Below, piece by piece: positions 34,254 to 42,103 of a stretch of 64,000 bases of DNA. The DNA comes from an uncultured Prevotellaceae bacterium (GTDB lineage: Bacteria > Bacteroidota > Bacteroidia > Bacteroidales > Bacteroidaceae), in contig CACYME010000030.1 in NCBI GenBank assembly GCA_902775475.1, positions 1 to 64,000 of the forward strand, written 5' to 3'. The notes beneath the pieces are model-generated. The model was not told the DNA's origin. It did not search any database and saw only the letters and a list, made by a program, of their open reading frames with translations. The stretch's first letter is position 1. Every line of letters starts with the position of its first letter. The translations under genes and the position numbers were made by a program.

Positions 34254-35444
34254 ATGAAAGAACTTGCCCTGAAGTACGGATGCAATCCGAATCAGAAGCC
34301 ATCGCGCGTGTATATGGCCGATGGCAGCGAACTCCCCATTGAAGTGTTGAACGGCCGTCCCGGCTACATCAATCTGCTCGACGCCCTGAACTCGTGGCAG
34401 CTGGTCAGAGAGCTGCGCCAGGCCACCGGTCTGGCCGCCGCCGCCTCGTTCAAGCACGTCAGCCCTGCCGGCGCCGCCGTGGGTCTGCCGCTGAGCCCGA
34501 CGCTGAAGCACATCTACTTCGTGGCCGACATCGAGGGTCTGGACCAGTCGCCCATCGCCTGTGCCTATGCCCGAGCCCGCGGTGCCGACCGCATGTCGAG
34601 CTACGGCGACTTCATCGCCCTGAGCGACGCGTGCGACAAGACCACGGCGCTCATCATCAAGCGCGAGGTGAGCGACGGCGTCATCGCCCCCGCCTACACC
34701 GACGAGGCACTGGAAATCCTGCGGGAAAAGCGCAAGGGCACCTACAACGTGCTGCGCATCGACCCCGACTACCGCCCCACCCCCGTGGAGAGCAAGCAGG
34801 TGTTCGGCATCACCTTCGAGCAGGGCCGCAACGAGATTCGCCTCGACGACCCCGCACTGCTTGAGAACATCCCGACGCAGAACAAGGAGTTCACGCCCGA
34901 GGCACGCCGCGACCTGATGATTGCCCTCATCACGCTGAAGTACACCCAGTCGAACTCGGTGTGCTACGTGAAGGACGGCCAGGCCATTGGCATCGGCGCC
35001 GGACAGCAGAGCCGCATCCACTGCACACGCCTTGCCGGACAGAAGGCCGACACGTGGTGGCTGCGCCAGCACCCGAAGGTGCTCGCCCTGCCCTTCCTGC
35101 CGGGCATCAGGCGCGCTGACCGCGACAACACCATCGACGTGTACATCTCGGAGGACGAGCACGACGACGTGCTGCGCGACGGACAGTGGCAGCAGTTCTT
35201 CACCCGCCAGCCCGAGGTGCTGACGCTGGCCGAGAAGAAGGAGTGGATAGCCCAGAACACCGAGGTGAGCCTGGGCAGCGACGCTTTCTTCCCCTTCGGC
35301 GACAACATCGAGCGCGCCCACAAGAGCGGCGTGCAGTATATTGCCCAGGCCGGCGGCTCAGTGCGCGATGACCATGTCATCATGACCTGCGACAAATACG
35401 GCATCGCCATGGCCTTCACCGGCGTCCGCCTCTTCCACCATTAA
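34254..35444 (+). CDS. stand-alone AICAR transformylase (PurH C-terminal domain homolog)
   Basis: The protein has 396 residues. It covers only the formyltransferase part of bifunctional PurH. It starts MKELALKYGCNPNQKPSRVY, and the key Lys-His pair is in AASFKHVSPAGAA; SYGDFIALSD, GIGAGQQSRIHCTRLA and DAFFPFGDNI follow as in the family. The N-terminal IMP cyclohydrolase (MGS-like) domain is absent. The reaction is transfer of a formyl group from 10-formyl-THF to AICAR in the penultimate step of IMP synthesis. IMP cyclohydrolase must come from another gene. It lies after the tRNA-fMet terminator, with no clear promoter of its own in the 30-base gap. Confidence 0.93.
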   Translation: MKELALKYGCNPNQKPSRVYMADGSELPIEVLNGRPGYINLLDALNSWQLVRELRQATGLAAAASFKHVSPAGAAVGLPLSPTLKHIYFVADIEGLDQSPIACAYARARGADRMSSYGDFIALSDACDKTTALIIKREVSDGVIAPAYTDEALEILREKRKGTYNVLRIDPDYRPTPVESKQVFGITFEQGRNEIRLDDPALLENIPTQNKEFTPEARRDLMIALITLKYTQSNSVCYVKDGQAIGIGAGQQSRIHCTRLAGQKADTWWLRQHPKVLALPFLPGIRRADRDNTIDVYISEDEHDDVLRDGQWQQFFTRQPEVLTLAEKKEWIAQNTEVSLGSDAFFPFGDNIERAHKSGVQYIAQAGGSVRDDHVIMTCDKYGIAMAFTGVRLFHH

Positions 35445-35449
35445 TTACA

Positions 35450-35580
35450 GGGGGGAGTTAAAGGAGTGAAAGGGAGTTAAAAGGAGTGAAAGGACAATAG
35501 TTCTTCCCTTTGATTCCTATCCATTAACGTAGCAAGGGTAAAAGGTATTGTCCTTTAACTCCCCCTTAACTCCCAAAAGA
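35450..35580. repeat. GGAGTTAAA/GGAGTGAAA tandem and inverted repeat
   Basis: Units of GGAGTTAAA or GGAGTGAAA lead into GGACAATAGTTCTTCCCTTT. The far end (TCCTTTAACTCCCCCTTAAC) is the inverse, so the block can fold back on itself. A related block lies at 49951-50058, with shorter forms at 43390-43420 and 63117-63180. Confidence 0.7.
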
Positions 35581-35581
35581 C

Positions 35582-35773
35582 ATGGACGACTTTCAGCAAA
35601 TCTTAGAGAACGGCATTTCCTTCGGACGGGGTGGCGAGCGCCGCGATCCATCCGAGGGAAAGGTCAAGACAAAAGCCAAGAAAAAGCAGTACATCACCGG
35701 TGCCCACGGCAGCGGCTCGGCACGCCAGAAGGCGAAATACCGCGAACAGCGCGCCAACCGCAAGCACAAGTGA
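35582..35773 (+). CDS. small basic protein (63 aa), unknown
   Basis: It starts MDDFQQILENGISFGRGGER and continues with a Lys/Arg-rich half (VKTKAKKKQYITGAHGSGSA, ending REQRANRKHK). The acidic-amphipathic N-terminus and basic tail could bind nucleic acid or ribosomes, but no family is recognised. It follows the repeat block, two bases after an AAAAGA stretch that may include the ribosome-binding site. GC and codon use resemble neighbours, which supports a real gene. Confidence 0.55.
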   Translation: MDDFQQILENGISFGRGGERRDPSEGKVKTKAKKKQYITGAHGSGSARQKAKYREQRANRKHK

Positions 35774-35837
35774 TGGGTGCAGGGCCACACGGTGGCGGTA
35801 CGCAAGAATCCGACTACCGGCCTGTGATGGTCGGGAG

Positions 35838-35990
35838 ATAACAAAATGTGTTGAAGAGGAATTTCCAGAAGATCTTAACTTGGAGAACCTCGATGAGTTC
35901 ATGTGTCAACCTTTGACGATGATGAACGACCATACAGGTCAACAGCTATATTATCGCGTACAAAGAAAAGCCAAACAGCTCGAAATACCT
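35838..35990 (+). pseudogene. possible remnant of a degraded gene
   Basis: The frame reading EEEFPEDLNLENLDEF, then MCQPLTMMNDHTGQQLYYRV has protein-like composition, but has no start nearby and runs into the GC-rich repeat. It may be the end of a deleted gene. No family is recognised. Confidence 0.3.
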
Positions 35991-36002
35991 CCCGTTTCCC
36001 AA

Positions 36003-36166
36003 CAGCACCAGGGATGTGAGGAAAAAGGCGGCGACAAATGGGGGCCAGGCCACGCCGGAGCGGGAAAAAAGCCACGCCTTTTCCGTTGGCAGCGGACGGG
36101 GACGATATTGGCAGCGGCCGCTGCCAATAATGGCAGCGGGCGGGAAAAACAATGGCAGCGCCCGAT
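36003..36166 (+). repeat. GC-rich dispersed repeat with NotI-type palindromes, copy 2
   Basis: It is similar over about 150 bases to 14324-14480, in the same orientation, including AAAAAGGCGGCGACAAATG, CACGCCTTTTCCGTTGGCAG and TGGCAGCGGCCGCTGCCA. An AAGGTCAACCGCA...AGCTCGAAA module that precedes the first copy follows this one (36289-36313). Together with the remnant above it fills the gap 35774-36340. Confidence 0.75.
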
Positions 36167-36340
36167 ACGCACAAATAGGTCTACTGCTATATCATTACCT
36201 TTTTTCAAACCGTAGGGTTTTTGAAAGACCGCTTGCGGTACATCGTTGTTTTCCGAACAGCGGTTGCAGCAGTGAGACGGATGGTCGCAAGGTCAACCGC
36301 AACAGCTCGAAATCCGATTTTACTGACGCCCCTTGGCGAA

Positions 36341-37021
36341 TCACCTGAAGTCGAAGCCCAGACGCAGGCCGTCGTAGCTCTTCGAAATCTCGCCCACGGC
36401 CTGCACCGACGTGCTGCCGCTGAGGGCCGAGACGGTCTGCAGCAGCGTGAGCAGCTTGCTCGACTCGAAGAGCAGCGCCACGCCGTCGCTGTTGCGCTTC
36501 ATGTAGCCGTTGATGGTGAGAAGCATGCCCTGCAGCGTGATTTTCGACGAGCCTTCATCGAAGGTGTAGGTGCCGCTGAAGCTCTTTCCGGCAAACGAGG
36601 CGCTAAACGTCTTGTCCTCCTTCAGCACCAGCGAGGTGTTACCCTGCTTCACGCCCAGCTTCTGGTAGGTGGGCTGCAGCTTCGACTTGATTTCGGCGGC
36701 CACCACCTCGCCACCGGCCTGGGCCAGCAGCTTTTCGCTGGTGAAGGCGCAGCCGGGCTGGCTGTATTTCCACGAGCCGATGATCTGCTGCAGCGTGGGC
36801 TTTGTATTGCCGCCGAGCACGCTGCTCAGGATATTGCCCAGTGCCCCGCCGGCCTGACTGGCAGCCGAGCCGTCGGTAGTGGTAGTGGTGCCCGTGGCAC
36901 CCATCAGCACGTCGGTGAGCACTTGCGTCCCAATCTGCGAAAGGGTGCTGTTCTGCGAGCCGCAGCCAGCGAGCATCGTTGCGCCCAGGGCCACGGAGAG
37001 TAATAAAGTCTTCTTTTTCAT
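36341..37021 (-). CDS. DUF4923 family lipoprotein
   Basis: The protein has 226 residues. SPII signal MKKKTLLLSVALGATMLAGC. After a Thr/Ser/Gly-rich linker comes the DUF4923 pattern (IIGSWKYSQPGCAFTSEKLL, AGGEVVAAEIKSKL, FSGTYTFDEGSSKITLQG), a predicted beta-rich fold. The family is common in Bacteroidota, predicted to be membrane-anchored in the envelope, and has no known function. It is monocistronic. Confidence 0.85.
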   Translation of the reverse strand: MKKKTLLLSVALGATMLAGCGSQNSTLSQIGTQVLTDVLMGATGTTTTTDGSAASQAGGALGNILSSVLGGNTKPTLQQIIGSWKYSQPGCAFTSEKLLAQAGGEVVAAEIKSKLQPTYQKLGVKQGNTSLVLKEDKTFSASFAGKSFSGTYTFDEGSSKITLQGMLLTINGYMKRNSDGVALLFESSKLLTLLQTVSALSGSTSVQAVGEISKSYDGLRLGFDFR

Positions 37022-37101
37022 CGTTTTTGTATTTAGTGTACAATAATTTGCTGCAAAAGTAGCAAAAAATATTGAAACAGAAGCATTTTTTCAGGCAAAA
37101 A

Positions 37102-37133
37102 TTTGGCTGAATGAGAAAAAAGCAGTAATTTTG
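37102..37133 (+). promoter_or_regulatory. promoter of tRNA-Glu
   Basis: TTTG (37102-37105), 20 bases, TAATTTTG (37126-37133), then GCACCCGCTT as in the initiator tRNA promoter. Confidence 0.75.
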
Positions 37134-37188
37134 CACCCGCTTTTGACGCAAATCGTAAATGTGTGAATGCGTGAATCGTAAATGCGTC

Positions 37189-37260
37189 GGTCCCTTCGTC
37201 TATCGGTTAGGACGAGAGATTTTCATTCTCTAAAGAGGAGTTCGACTCTCCTAGGGACTA
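37189..37260 (+). tRNA. tRNA-Glu, anticodon TTC
   Basis: This 72-base cloverleaf has acceptor GGTCCCT/AGGGACT (G1:U72 wobble), anticodon stem AGAGA/TCTCT with loop TTTTCAT, and T-arm AGGAGTTCGACTCTCCT. CCA is not encoded. Confidence 0.95.
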
Positions 37261-37404
37261 CAAACAACATTAAATTCGTCATCGGCGCAGCGATGCGCTT
37301 GCTGGTTGCCAAGCCAGGACACGGTGGCGAAGGGCCGAGGCTTACAAATAAGCCGAAAGCCTGCCCAGGGCAGCTGTAACGACGCGGGGGACCGCGTTTT
37401 TATT
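37261..37404 (+). ncRNA. structured tRNA-Glu trailer or rpsT leader ending in a terminator hairpin
   Basis: Between tRNA-Glu and rpsT there is a GC-rich stretch with several local hairpins (GGCTT/AAGCC at about 37338, CTGCCC/GGGCAG at about 37360). It ends in a terminator-like ACGCGG-GGGA-CCGCGT followed by TTTTTATT (37382-37404). It could be a leader that attenuates rpsT or a small RNA. No known RNA family is recognised. Confidence 0.4.
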
Positions 37405-37460
37405 AGCACAAGACCCATAAGCTTTAATTATTAACATTCAAACCAAACAAACAAAACAAA

Positions 37461-37715
37461 ATGGCAAACCACAAATCATCGGTGAAGAGAATTCGCCAGG
37501 ACAAGAAAAAGACCCTGCACAACAAGTACTATGCCAAGACCATGCGCAACGCCGTTCGCAAGCTGCGTGCCATGACCAACAAGGACGAGGCCGTTGCCCT
37601 CTATCCGAAGGTGCAGAAGATGCTCGACAAGCTGGCAAAGACCAACATCATCCACAAGAACAAGGCCGCTAACCTGAAGTCGGGTCTGGCTGCCCACATC
37701 AACAAGCTGGGATAA
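37461..37715 (+). CDS. rpsT: 30S ribosomal protein S20
   Basis: The protein has 84 residues, the family length, starting [17 protein letters not shown] and ending in the helical [16 protein letters not shown]. It is a basic all-helical protein that binds 16S rRNA in the 30S body. Its position between tRNA-Glu and gyrB is the common arrangement in Bacteroidota. A strong terminator follows 33 bases after the stop. Confidence 0.98.
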   Translation: MANHKSSVKRIRQDKKKTLHNKYYAKTMRNAVRKLRAMTNKDEAVALYPKVQKMLDKLAKTNIIHKNKAANLKSGLAAHINKLG

Positions 37716-37747
37716 ATTCCGAAAAGAAATCATAAGCAGTTGAAACG

Positions 37748-37781
37748 GTTGCTCCCCTGGGCAGGGGAGCAACTTTCTTTT
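37748..37781 (+). terminator. intrinsic terminator of rpsT
   Basis: GTTGCTCCCC pairs with GGGGAGCAAC (10 bp, loop TGGGCA), followed by TTTCTTTTT. Confidence 0.9.
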
Positions 37782-37850
37782 TACCCTATAAGCAGTCATT
37801 TTTTAATGCTTTTTTAACCCGAAAAGTTCTTCTTTCTCGCTTTTTTTTGC

Positions 37851-37858
37851 TACCTTTG
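37851..37858 (+). promoter_or_regulatory. -7 box of gyrB
   Basis: TACCTTTG lies 28 bases before the gyrB ATG. No canonical TTTG at -33. Confidence 0.55.
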
Positions 37859-37886
37859 CACGCTATAAAAGGACAACTGAAAAGAA

Positions 37887-39860
37887 ATGACTGACGAACA
37901 GATTCAAAACGAAAACTATTCCGCGAGTAACATTCAGGTGCTCGAGGGTCTGGAGGCTGTGCGCAAGCGCCCGGCCATGTATATCGGCGACATCAGCGAG
38001 AAAGGCTTGCACCACCTGGTGAACGAGACGGTGGACAACTCCATCGACGAGGCCATGGCCGGCTACTGCACCCACATCGAGGTGACCATCAACGAAGACA
38101 ACAGCATCACCGTGCAGGACAACGGCCGAGGCATCCCCGTCGACGAGCACGAGAAGATGCATAAGAGCGCCCTGGAGGTGGTGATGACCGTGCTCCACGC
38201 CGGCGGTAAGTTCGACAAGGGCTCCTACAAGGTCTCCGGCGGTCTCCACGGCGTCGGCGTCAGCTGCGTCAACGCACTCTCCACCCACATGCTCTCGCAG
38301 GTGTTCCGCGACGGAAAGATATACCAGCAGGAATACGAGAAGGGCATACCCCTCTACCCCGTCAAGGTGGTGGGCGAGACCGAACTGCGTGGCACGCGCC
38401 AGCAGTTCTGGCCCGACCCCACCATCTTCACCACCACCGAATACAAATATGATATTATCGCGCGTCGCATGCGCGAGCTGGCCTATCTGAACGCCGGCAT
38501 CACCATCACCCTCACCGACCTGCGCCCCGACGAAGAGGGCAAACTGAAGGAGCCAGAGGTGTTTCACGCCAAGGATGGACTGAAGGAGTTCGTGCGCTAC
38601 GTGGACCGCCATCGCACCCATCTCGTCGACGATGTCATCTATCTGAAGACCGAGAAGCAGGGCATACCCATCGAAGTGGCCGTGATGTACAACACCGACT
38701 ACTCGGAGAACATCCACTCCTACGTCAACAACATCAACACCATCGAGGGCGGTACACACCTTGCCGGCTTCCGCGCTGCCCTTACACTTACCTTAAAGAA
38801 ATACGCCGACAGCGACCCGCAGATTTCCAAGCAGATAGAGAAGGCGAAGATTGAGATTGCACCTGAAGACTTCCGCGAGGGACTGACTGCCGTCATCAGC
38901 ATCAAGGTGGCCGAGCCACAGTTCGAGGGCCAGACCAAGACCAAGCTCGGCAACAACGAGGTAAAGGGCGCCGTACAGCAGGCCGTGGGCGAGGCACTGA
39001 GCTATTACCTGGAGGAGCACCCGAAAGAAGCCAAGATGATTTGCGACAAGGTGGTGCTGGCCGCCACAGCCCGCATAGCAGCCCGCAAGGCGCGCGAGAG
39101 CGTACAGCGCAAGAACCCCATGAGCGGCGGCGGACTGCCCGGCAAACTGGCCGACTGCTCGAACAAAGACCCCAAGAACTGCGAGATATTCCTCGTGGAG
39201 GGCGACTCGGCAGGAGGCAGCGCCAAGCAAGGCCGCGACCGCCACTTCCAGGCCATCCTGCCCCTGCGCGGAAAAATTCTGAACGTAGAGAAGGTGCAGT
39301 GGCATCGCGTCTTCGAGGCCGAGTCGGTGATGAACATCATCCAGAGCATCGGCGTGCGCTTCGGCGTCGACGGCGAGGGCGACCGCGAGGCCAACATCGA
39401 CAAGCTGCGCTACGACAAGATCATCATCATGACCGATGCCGACGTCGATGGCTCGCACATCGACACGCTCATCATGACACTTTTCTACCGCTTCATGCCG
39501 CAGGTCATCCAAGGCGGACATCTCTACATTGCCACCCCCCCACTCTACAAGTGCACCTACAAGAAGGTTTCGGAATACTGCTACACCGAGCAGCAGCGCC
39601 AGCAGTTCATCGACAAATATGTGGCTGGCGACGAGAACAGCTCGGCCCTGCACACACAGCGCTACAAAGGTCTGGGCGAGATGAACCCCGAGCAGCTGTG
39701 GGAGACGACCATGAACCCCGAGAACCGTCTGCTGAAGCAAGTGTCCATCGAGAACGCCGCCGAGGCCGACGAGATATTCTCCATGCTCATGGGCGATGAC
39801 GTGGAGCCACGCCGCGAATTCATTGAGCGCAACGCCACCTACGCCAACATTGATGCGTAA
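37887..39860 (+). CDS. gyrB: DNA gyrase subunit B
   Basis: The protein has 657 residues. GHKL ATPase domain (MYIGDISEKGLHHLVNETVD, DNGRGIPVD, GGLHGVGVSCVNAL), transducer, then TOPRIM (EGDSAGGSA and DADVDGSHI, metal-binding Asp residues) and the C-terminal gyrase B motif QRYKGLGEMNPEQLWETTM. Together with GyrA it introduces negative supercoils using ATP. The GyrB rather than ParE identity rests on overall sequence and the rpsT neighbour, not on a direct test. Confidence 0.96.
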   Translation: MTDEQIQNENYSASNIQVLEGLEAVRKRPAMYIGDISEKGLHHLVNETVDNSIDEAMAGYCTHIEVTINEDNSITVQDNGRGIPVDEHEKMHKSALEVVMTVLHAGGKFDKGSYKVSGGLHGVGVSCVNALSTHMLSQVFRDGKIYQQEYEKGIPLYPVKVVGETELRGTRQQFWPDPTIFTTTEYKYDIIARRMRELAYLNAGITITLTDLRPDEEGKLKEPEVFHAKDGLKEFVRYVDRHRTHLVDDVIYLKTEKQGIPIEVAVMYNTDYSENIHSYVNNINTIEGGTHLAGFRAALTLTLKKYADSDPQISKQIEKAKIEIAPEDFREGLTAVISIKVAEPQFEGQTKTKLGNNEVKGAVQQAVGEALSYYLEEHPKEAKMICDKVVLAATARIAARKARESVQRKNPMSGGGLPGKLADCSNKDPKNCEIFLVEGDSAGGSAKQGRDRHFQAILPLRGKILNVEKVQWHRVFEAESVMNIIQSIGVRFGVDGEGDREANIDKLRYDKIIIMTDADVDGSHIDTLIMTLFYRFMPQVIQGGHLYIATPPLYKCTYKKVSEYCYTEQQRQQFIDKYVAGDENSSALHTQRYKGLGEMNPEQLWETTMNPENRLLKQVSIENAAEADEIFSMLMGDDVEPRREFIERNATYANIDA

Positions 39861-39995
39861 ATGAGGAAATGAGAAATGAGGAATGAGGAATGAGAAATGA
39901 GGAATGAGAAATGAGAAATGAGAAATGAATAGACTGGAAGCGAGATTATCGCCCTGAAACTATTCATTTCTCATTTCTCATTCCTCATTTCTCAT
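39861..39995. repeat. AATGAG tandem repeats with inverted copy, between gyrB and araC-type gene
   Basis: Ten or so units of GAAATGA or GGAATGA are followed, after a short centre, by the inverse (TCATTTC, TCATTCC units). ATGAGAAATGAATAG and CTATTCATTTCTCAT are exact inverse arms. It lies between convergent genes and may work as a bidirectional terminator. Confidence 0.75.
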
Positions 39996-40879
39996 TTCTT
40001 CTTGCTGTAGCGATACTCACTGGGCGACATGCCTAAGTGCTTGCGAACGTATGAGCCGAAGTGGCTCATGTTCGAGAAGCCCATCATGGCAGAGATTTCC
40101 TTGATGCTCAGCTCCGTGCTCTTCAGATAGTAGCGGATTTCCTCCATTGTGTACTGCGAAATCCACTCTGAAGCCGTCTTGTTGCTATACTTCATGCAGA
40201 GCATCGTGAGATACTTCGGCGTGATGGCCAGCTCGCCAGCATAATATCTGATGGACTGACGCTTCACGGCACTGCTGGAAATAAGCGTGAGGAAACGGTT
40301 GAAAAGAATCTTACCCTGCGAAAGCTTGTGCTCGAGCACCACACCTATGCTCACCTCCATCCTGTAGCAAATCTCCAGGAACAGGGCACGCATCAGCGCC
40401 AGTAAGATTTCGTAAGGAAAAGCGGTAGTAGGGCTTTTCAACTTCGACTGTATCAACGAGAAATAGAAGTTAAACTCCTCAGCGCCTTCTTTCTGCAAGT
40501 CAAGGACATACACCTCACTAGCAAAAACCTTCTCGTCGAGCATGGAGGCTTTGTCACGTATCAACGTACGTATAAGCTGTTCGGAAGAGCATATCACCTT
40601 GCATTCAAAATCGCTGCTCTTCTCGCCCGGCTTGATAGTCGTGCCAGGCGGACAAATCATCAAATGGTTCTCCTTCAACTCGTACTCTTCATTATCAGAA
40701 ACAAGAACATGATTTCCTTTTGTGCAAACAGCCAAAAGTGTAGTCAACGGCTGAAGTGGATAGAGTGGCGCAAAATCTTTCACCCTATCAAACACGACTA
40801 CCTCACTGCTTGAGTAGTCGACAGCAATATTTTTCAGTTCGATGTAGCGCATTTGTTCATTTTTAGTAACATTTGACAT
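39992..40879 (-). CDS. AraC/XylS family transcriptional regulator
   Basis: The protein has 295 residues from ATG 40879 (MSNVTKNEQMRYIEL); the frame extends upstream only to a TTG. The N-terminal half looks like a cupin-type sensing domain (HVLVSDNEEYELKENHLMIC). The C-terminal 100 residues are an AraC-type double helix-turn-helix (LSIKEISAMMGFSNMSHFGS, then YVRKHLGMSPSEYR). Unlike most neighbours it has lower GC and many Lys/Ser, which may indicate later acquisition. Target genes are unknown; it is convergent with gyrB and not in an operon. Confidence 0.85.
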   Translation of the reverse strand: MSNVTKNEQMRYIELKNIAVDYSSSEVVVFDRVKDFAPLYPLQPLTTLLAVCTKGNHVLVSDNEEYELKENHLMICPPGTTIKPGEKSSDFECKVICSSEQLIRTLIRDKASMLDEKVFASEVYVLDLQKEGAEEFNFYFSLIQSKLKSPTTAFPYEILLALMRALFLEICYRMEVSIGVVLEHKLSQGKILFNRFLTLISSSAVKRQSIRYYAGELAITPKYLTMLCMKYSNKTASEWISQYTMEEIRYYLKSTELSIKEISAMMGFSNMSHFGSYVRKHLGMSPSEYRYSKKK

Positions 40880-41032
40880 AGGCACACTCTTAATTGGAAT
40901 GCAAATATCACTATTTTTTTTCAAATTCCACTACACAAATGCCGACAAAATTTGTTTAGATTCACCTATTTTCCCTTTTATGAGAATTATTTTCCGTTTT
41001 TGAACACCCCGTGCACGATAACAACAACCATT

Positions 41033-42103
41033 TTAGTCATATTCTGCCACTTCACGCTGTCCGCGAAGCACGGCCAGGGCATTCTGGGCCAACGCCTCCA
41101 TCTCGTCCTCACCGGGGAAGCAATAGACGGGAGCTATCCACTCGATACGCTGGCGAAGCCGACCGATGACGTACTCCGAGCGGGCCAGTCCACCCGTTAG
41201 CAGGATGGCATCTACCTTTCCGCAGAGCACGGCACCCAGTCCAGCAATGTTCTTGGCGATGTGGTAGATCATGGCGTTGAGGATGAGCTCGGCATGGGTG
41301 TCGCCATAGTCGCGGATGCGCTCCTCAATCTCCTTGACGTTGGCCGTGCCCAGGTGTGCGTTGAGGCCTGCCTTTCCCGCTATTCGCTTGAGCAGCTGCT
41401 TCTCGGTGTACTTCCCGCTGAAGCAGAGGCGTATGAGGTCGGCCGCGGGCAGGCTGCCCGCGCGCTCCGGCGAGAATGGTCCCTCGCCGTCCAGCGCGTT
41501 GTTGGCATCCACGGCGCGTCCGTGGTCGTGAGCAGCCACACTGATGCCACCACCGAGATGGCAGATGATGAGGTTCAGGTCTTCGTAGTGCTTGCCAATC
41601 TCCTGGGCGAAGCGGCGGGCGATGGCTCGCTGGTTCAGGGCGTGCCAGATGCAGATGCGGTTCATCAGTGGCGACCCGCTGATGCGGGCGTAGTCGTTCA
41701 GCTCGTCGACGACTCCGGGGTCGGCGATGAACGAGCGGCAGCCAGGTATCGACTGGGCTATCTCATGGGCTATCAGACAGCCCAGGTTGCAGGCATGATT
41801 GTGCATGGCGATGCCCGAATGGGTGTCGTCGAGCATCTTCTGGTTGATTTCGTACACACCACCGGCAATGGGCTTCACCAGTCCGCCACGACCTATCACG
41901 GCGTCGAACTCCAGGGGCACGCCCACGCGCTCCAGCTCGTCGAGCACCAGCTGCTTGCGGTAGTCGAGCTGCTCAATCACATCGTCGAAGCGCGACAGCT
42001 CCTCGTTCGTATGGCTGATGCTTCGCAGCACCAGTGGCTTCTCGTCTTCATAGACGGCCATCTTGGTCGATGTGGAGCCGGGGTTGATGGCAAGAATCAG
42101 CAT
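41033..42103 (-). CDS. buk: butyrate kinase (acetate/butyrate kinase family)
   Basis: The protein has 356 residues, the Buk length. ASKHA-fold signatures are NPGSTSTKMAVYED (about 7-20), CHLGGGISVAAH (about 196-207) and an ILLTGGLARSEYV box near the C-terminus. It catalyses reversible phosphorylation of butyrate (or branched short acids) by ATP. Its start overlaps the end of the phosphotransbutyrylase gene by 7 bases, so the two act as a unit converting acyl-CoA to acid with ATP formation, or the reverse. Confidence 0.93.
   Translation of the reverse strand: MLILAINPGSTSTKMAVYEDEKPLVLRSISHTNEELSRFDDVIEQLDYRKQLVLDELERVGVPLEFDAVIGRGGLVKPIAGGVYEINQKMLDDTHSGIAMHNHACNLGCLIAHEIAQSIPGCRSFIADPGVVDELNDYARISGSPLMNRICIWHALNQRAIARRFAQEIGKHYEDLNLIICHLGGGISVAAHDHGRAVDANNALDGEGPFSPERAGSLPAADLIRLCFSGKYTEKQLLKRIAGKAGLNAHLGTANVKEIEERIRDYGDTHAELILNAMIYHIAKNIAGLGAVLCGKVDAILLTGGLARSEYVIGRLRQRIEWIAPVYCFPGEDEMEALAQNALAVLRGQREVAEYD

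Noticed and set aside
35631..36215. 194-codon plus-strand frame overlapping the small basic protein
   Set aside because: Its first part is an out-of-frame reading of the 63-residue gene and its end is repeat DNA; only the middle might be a gene remnant.
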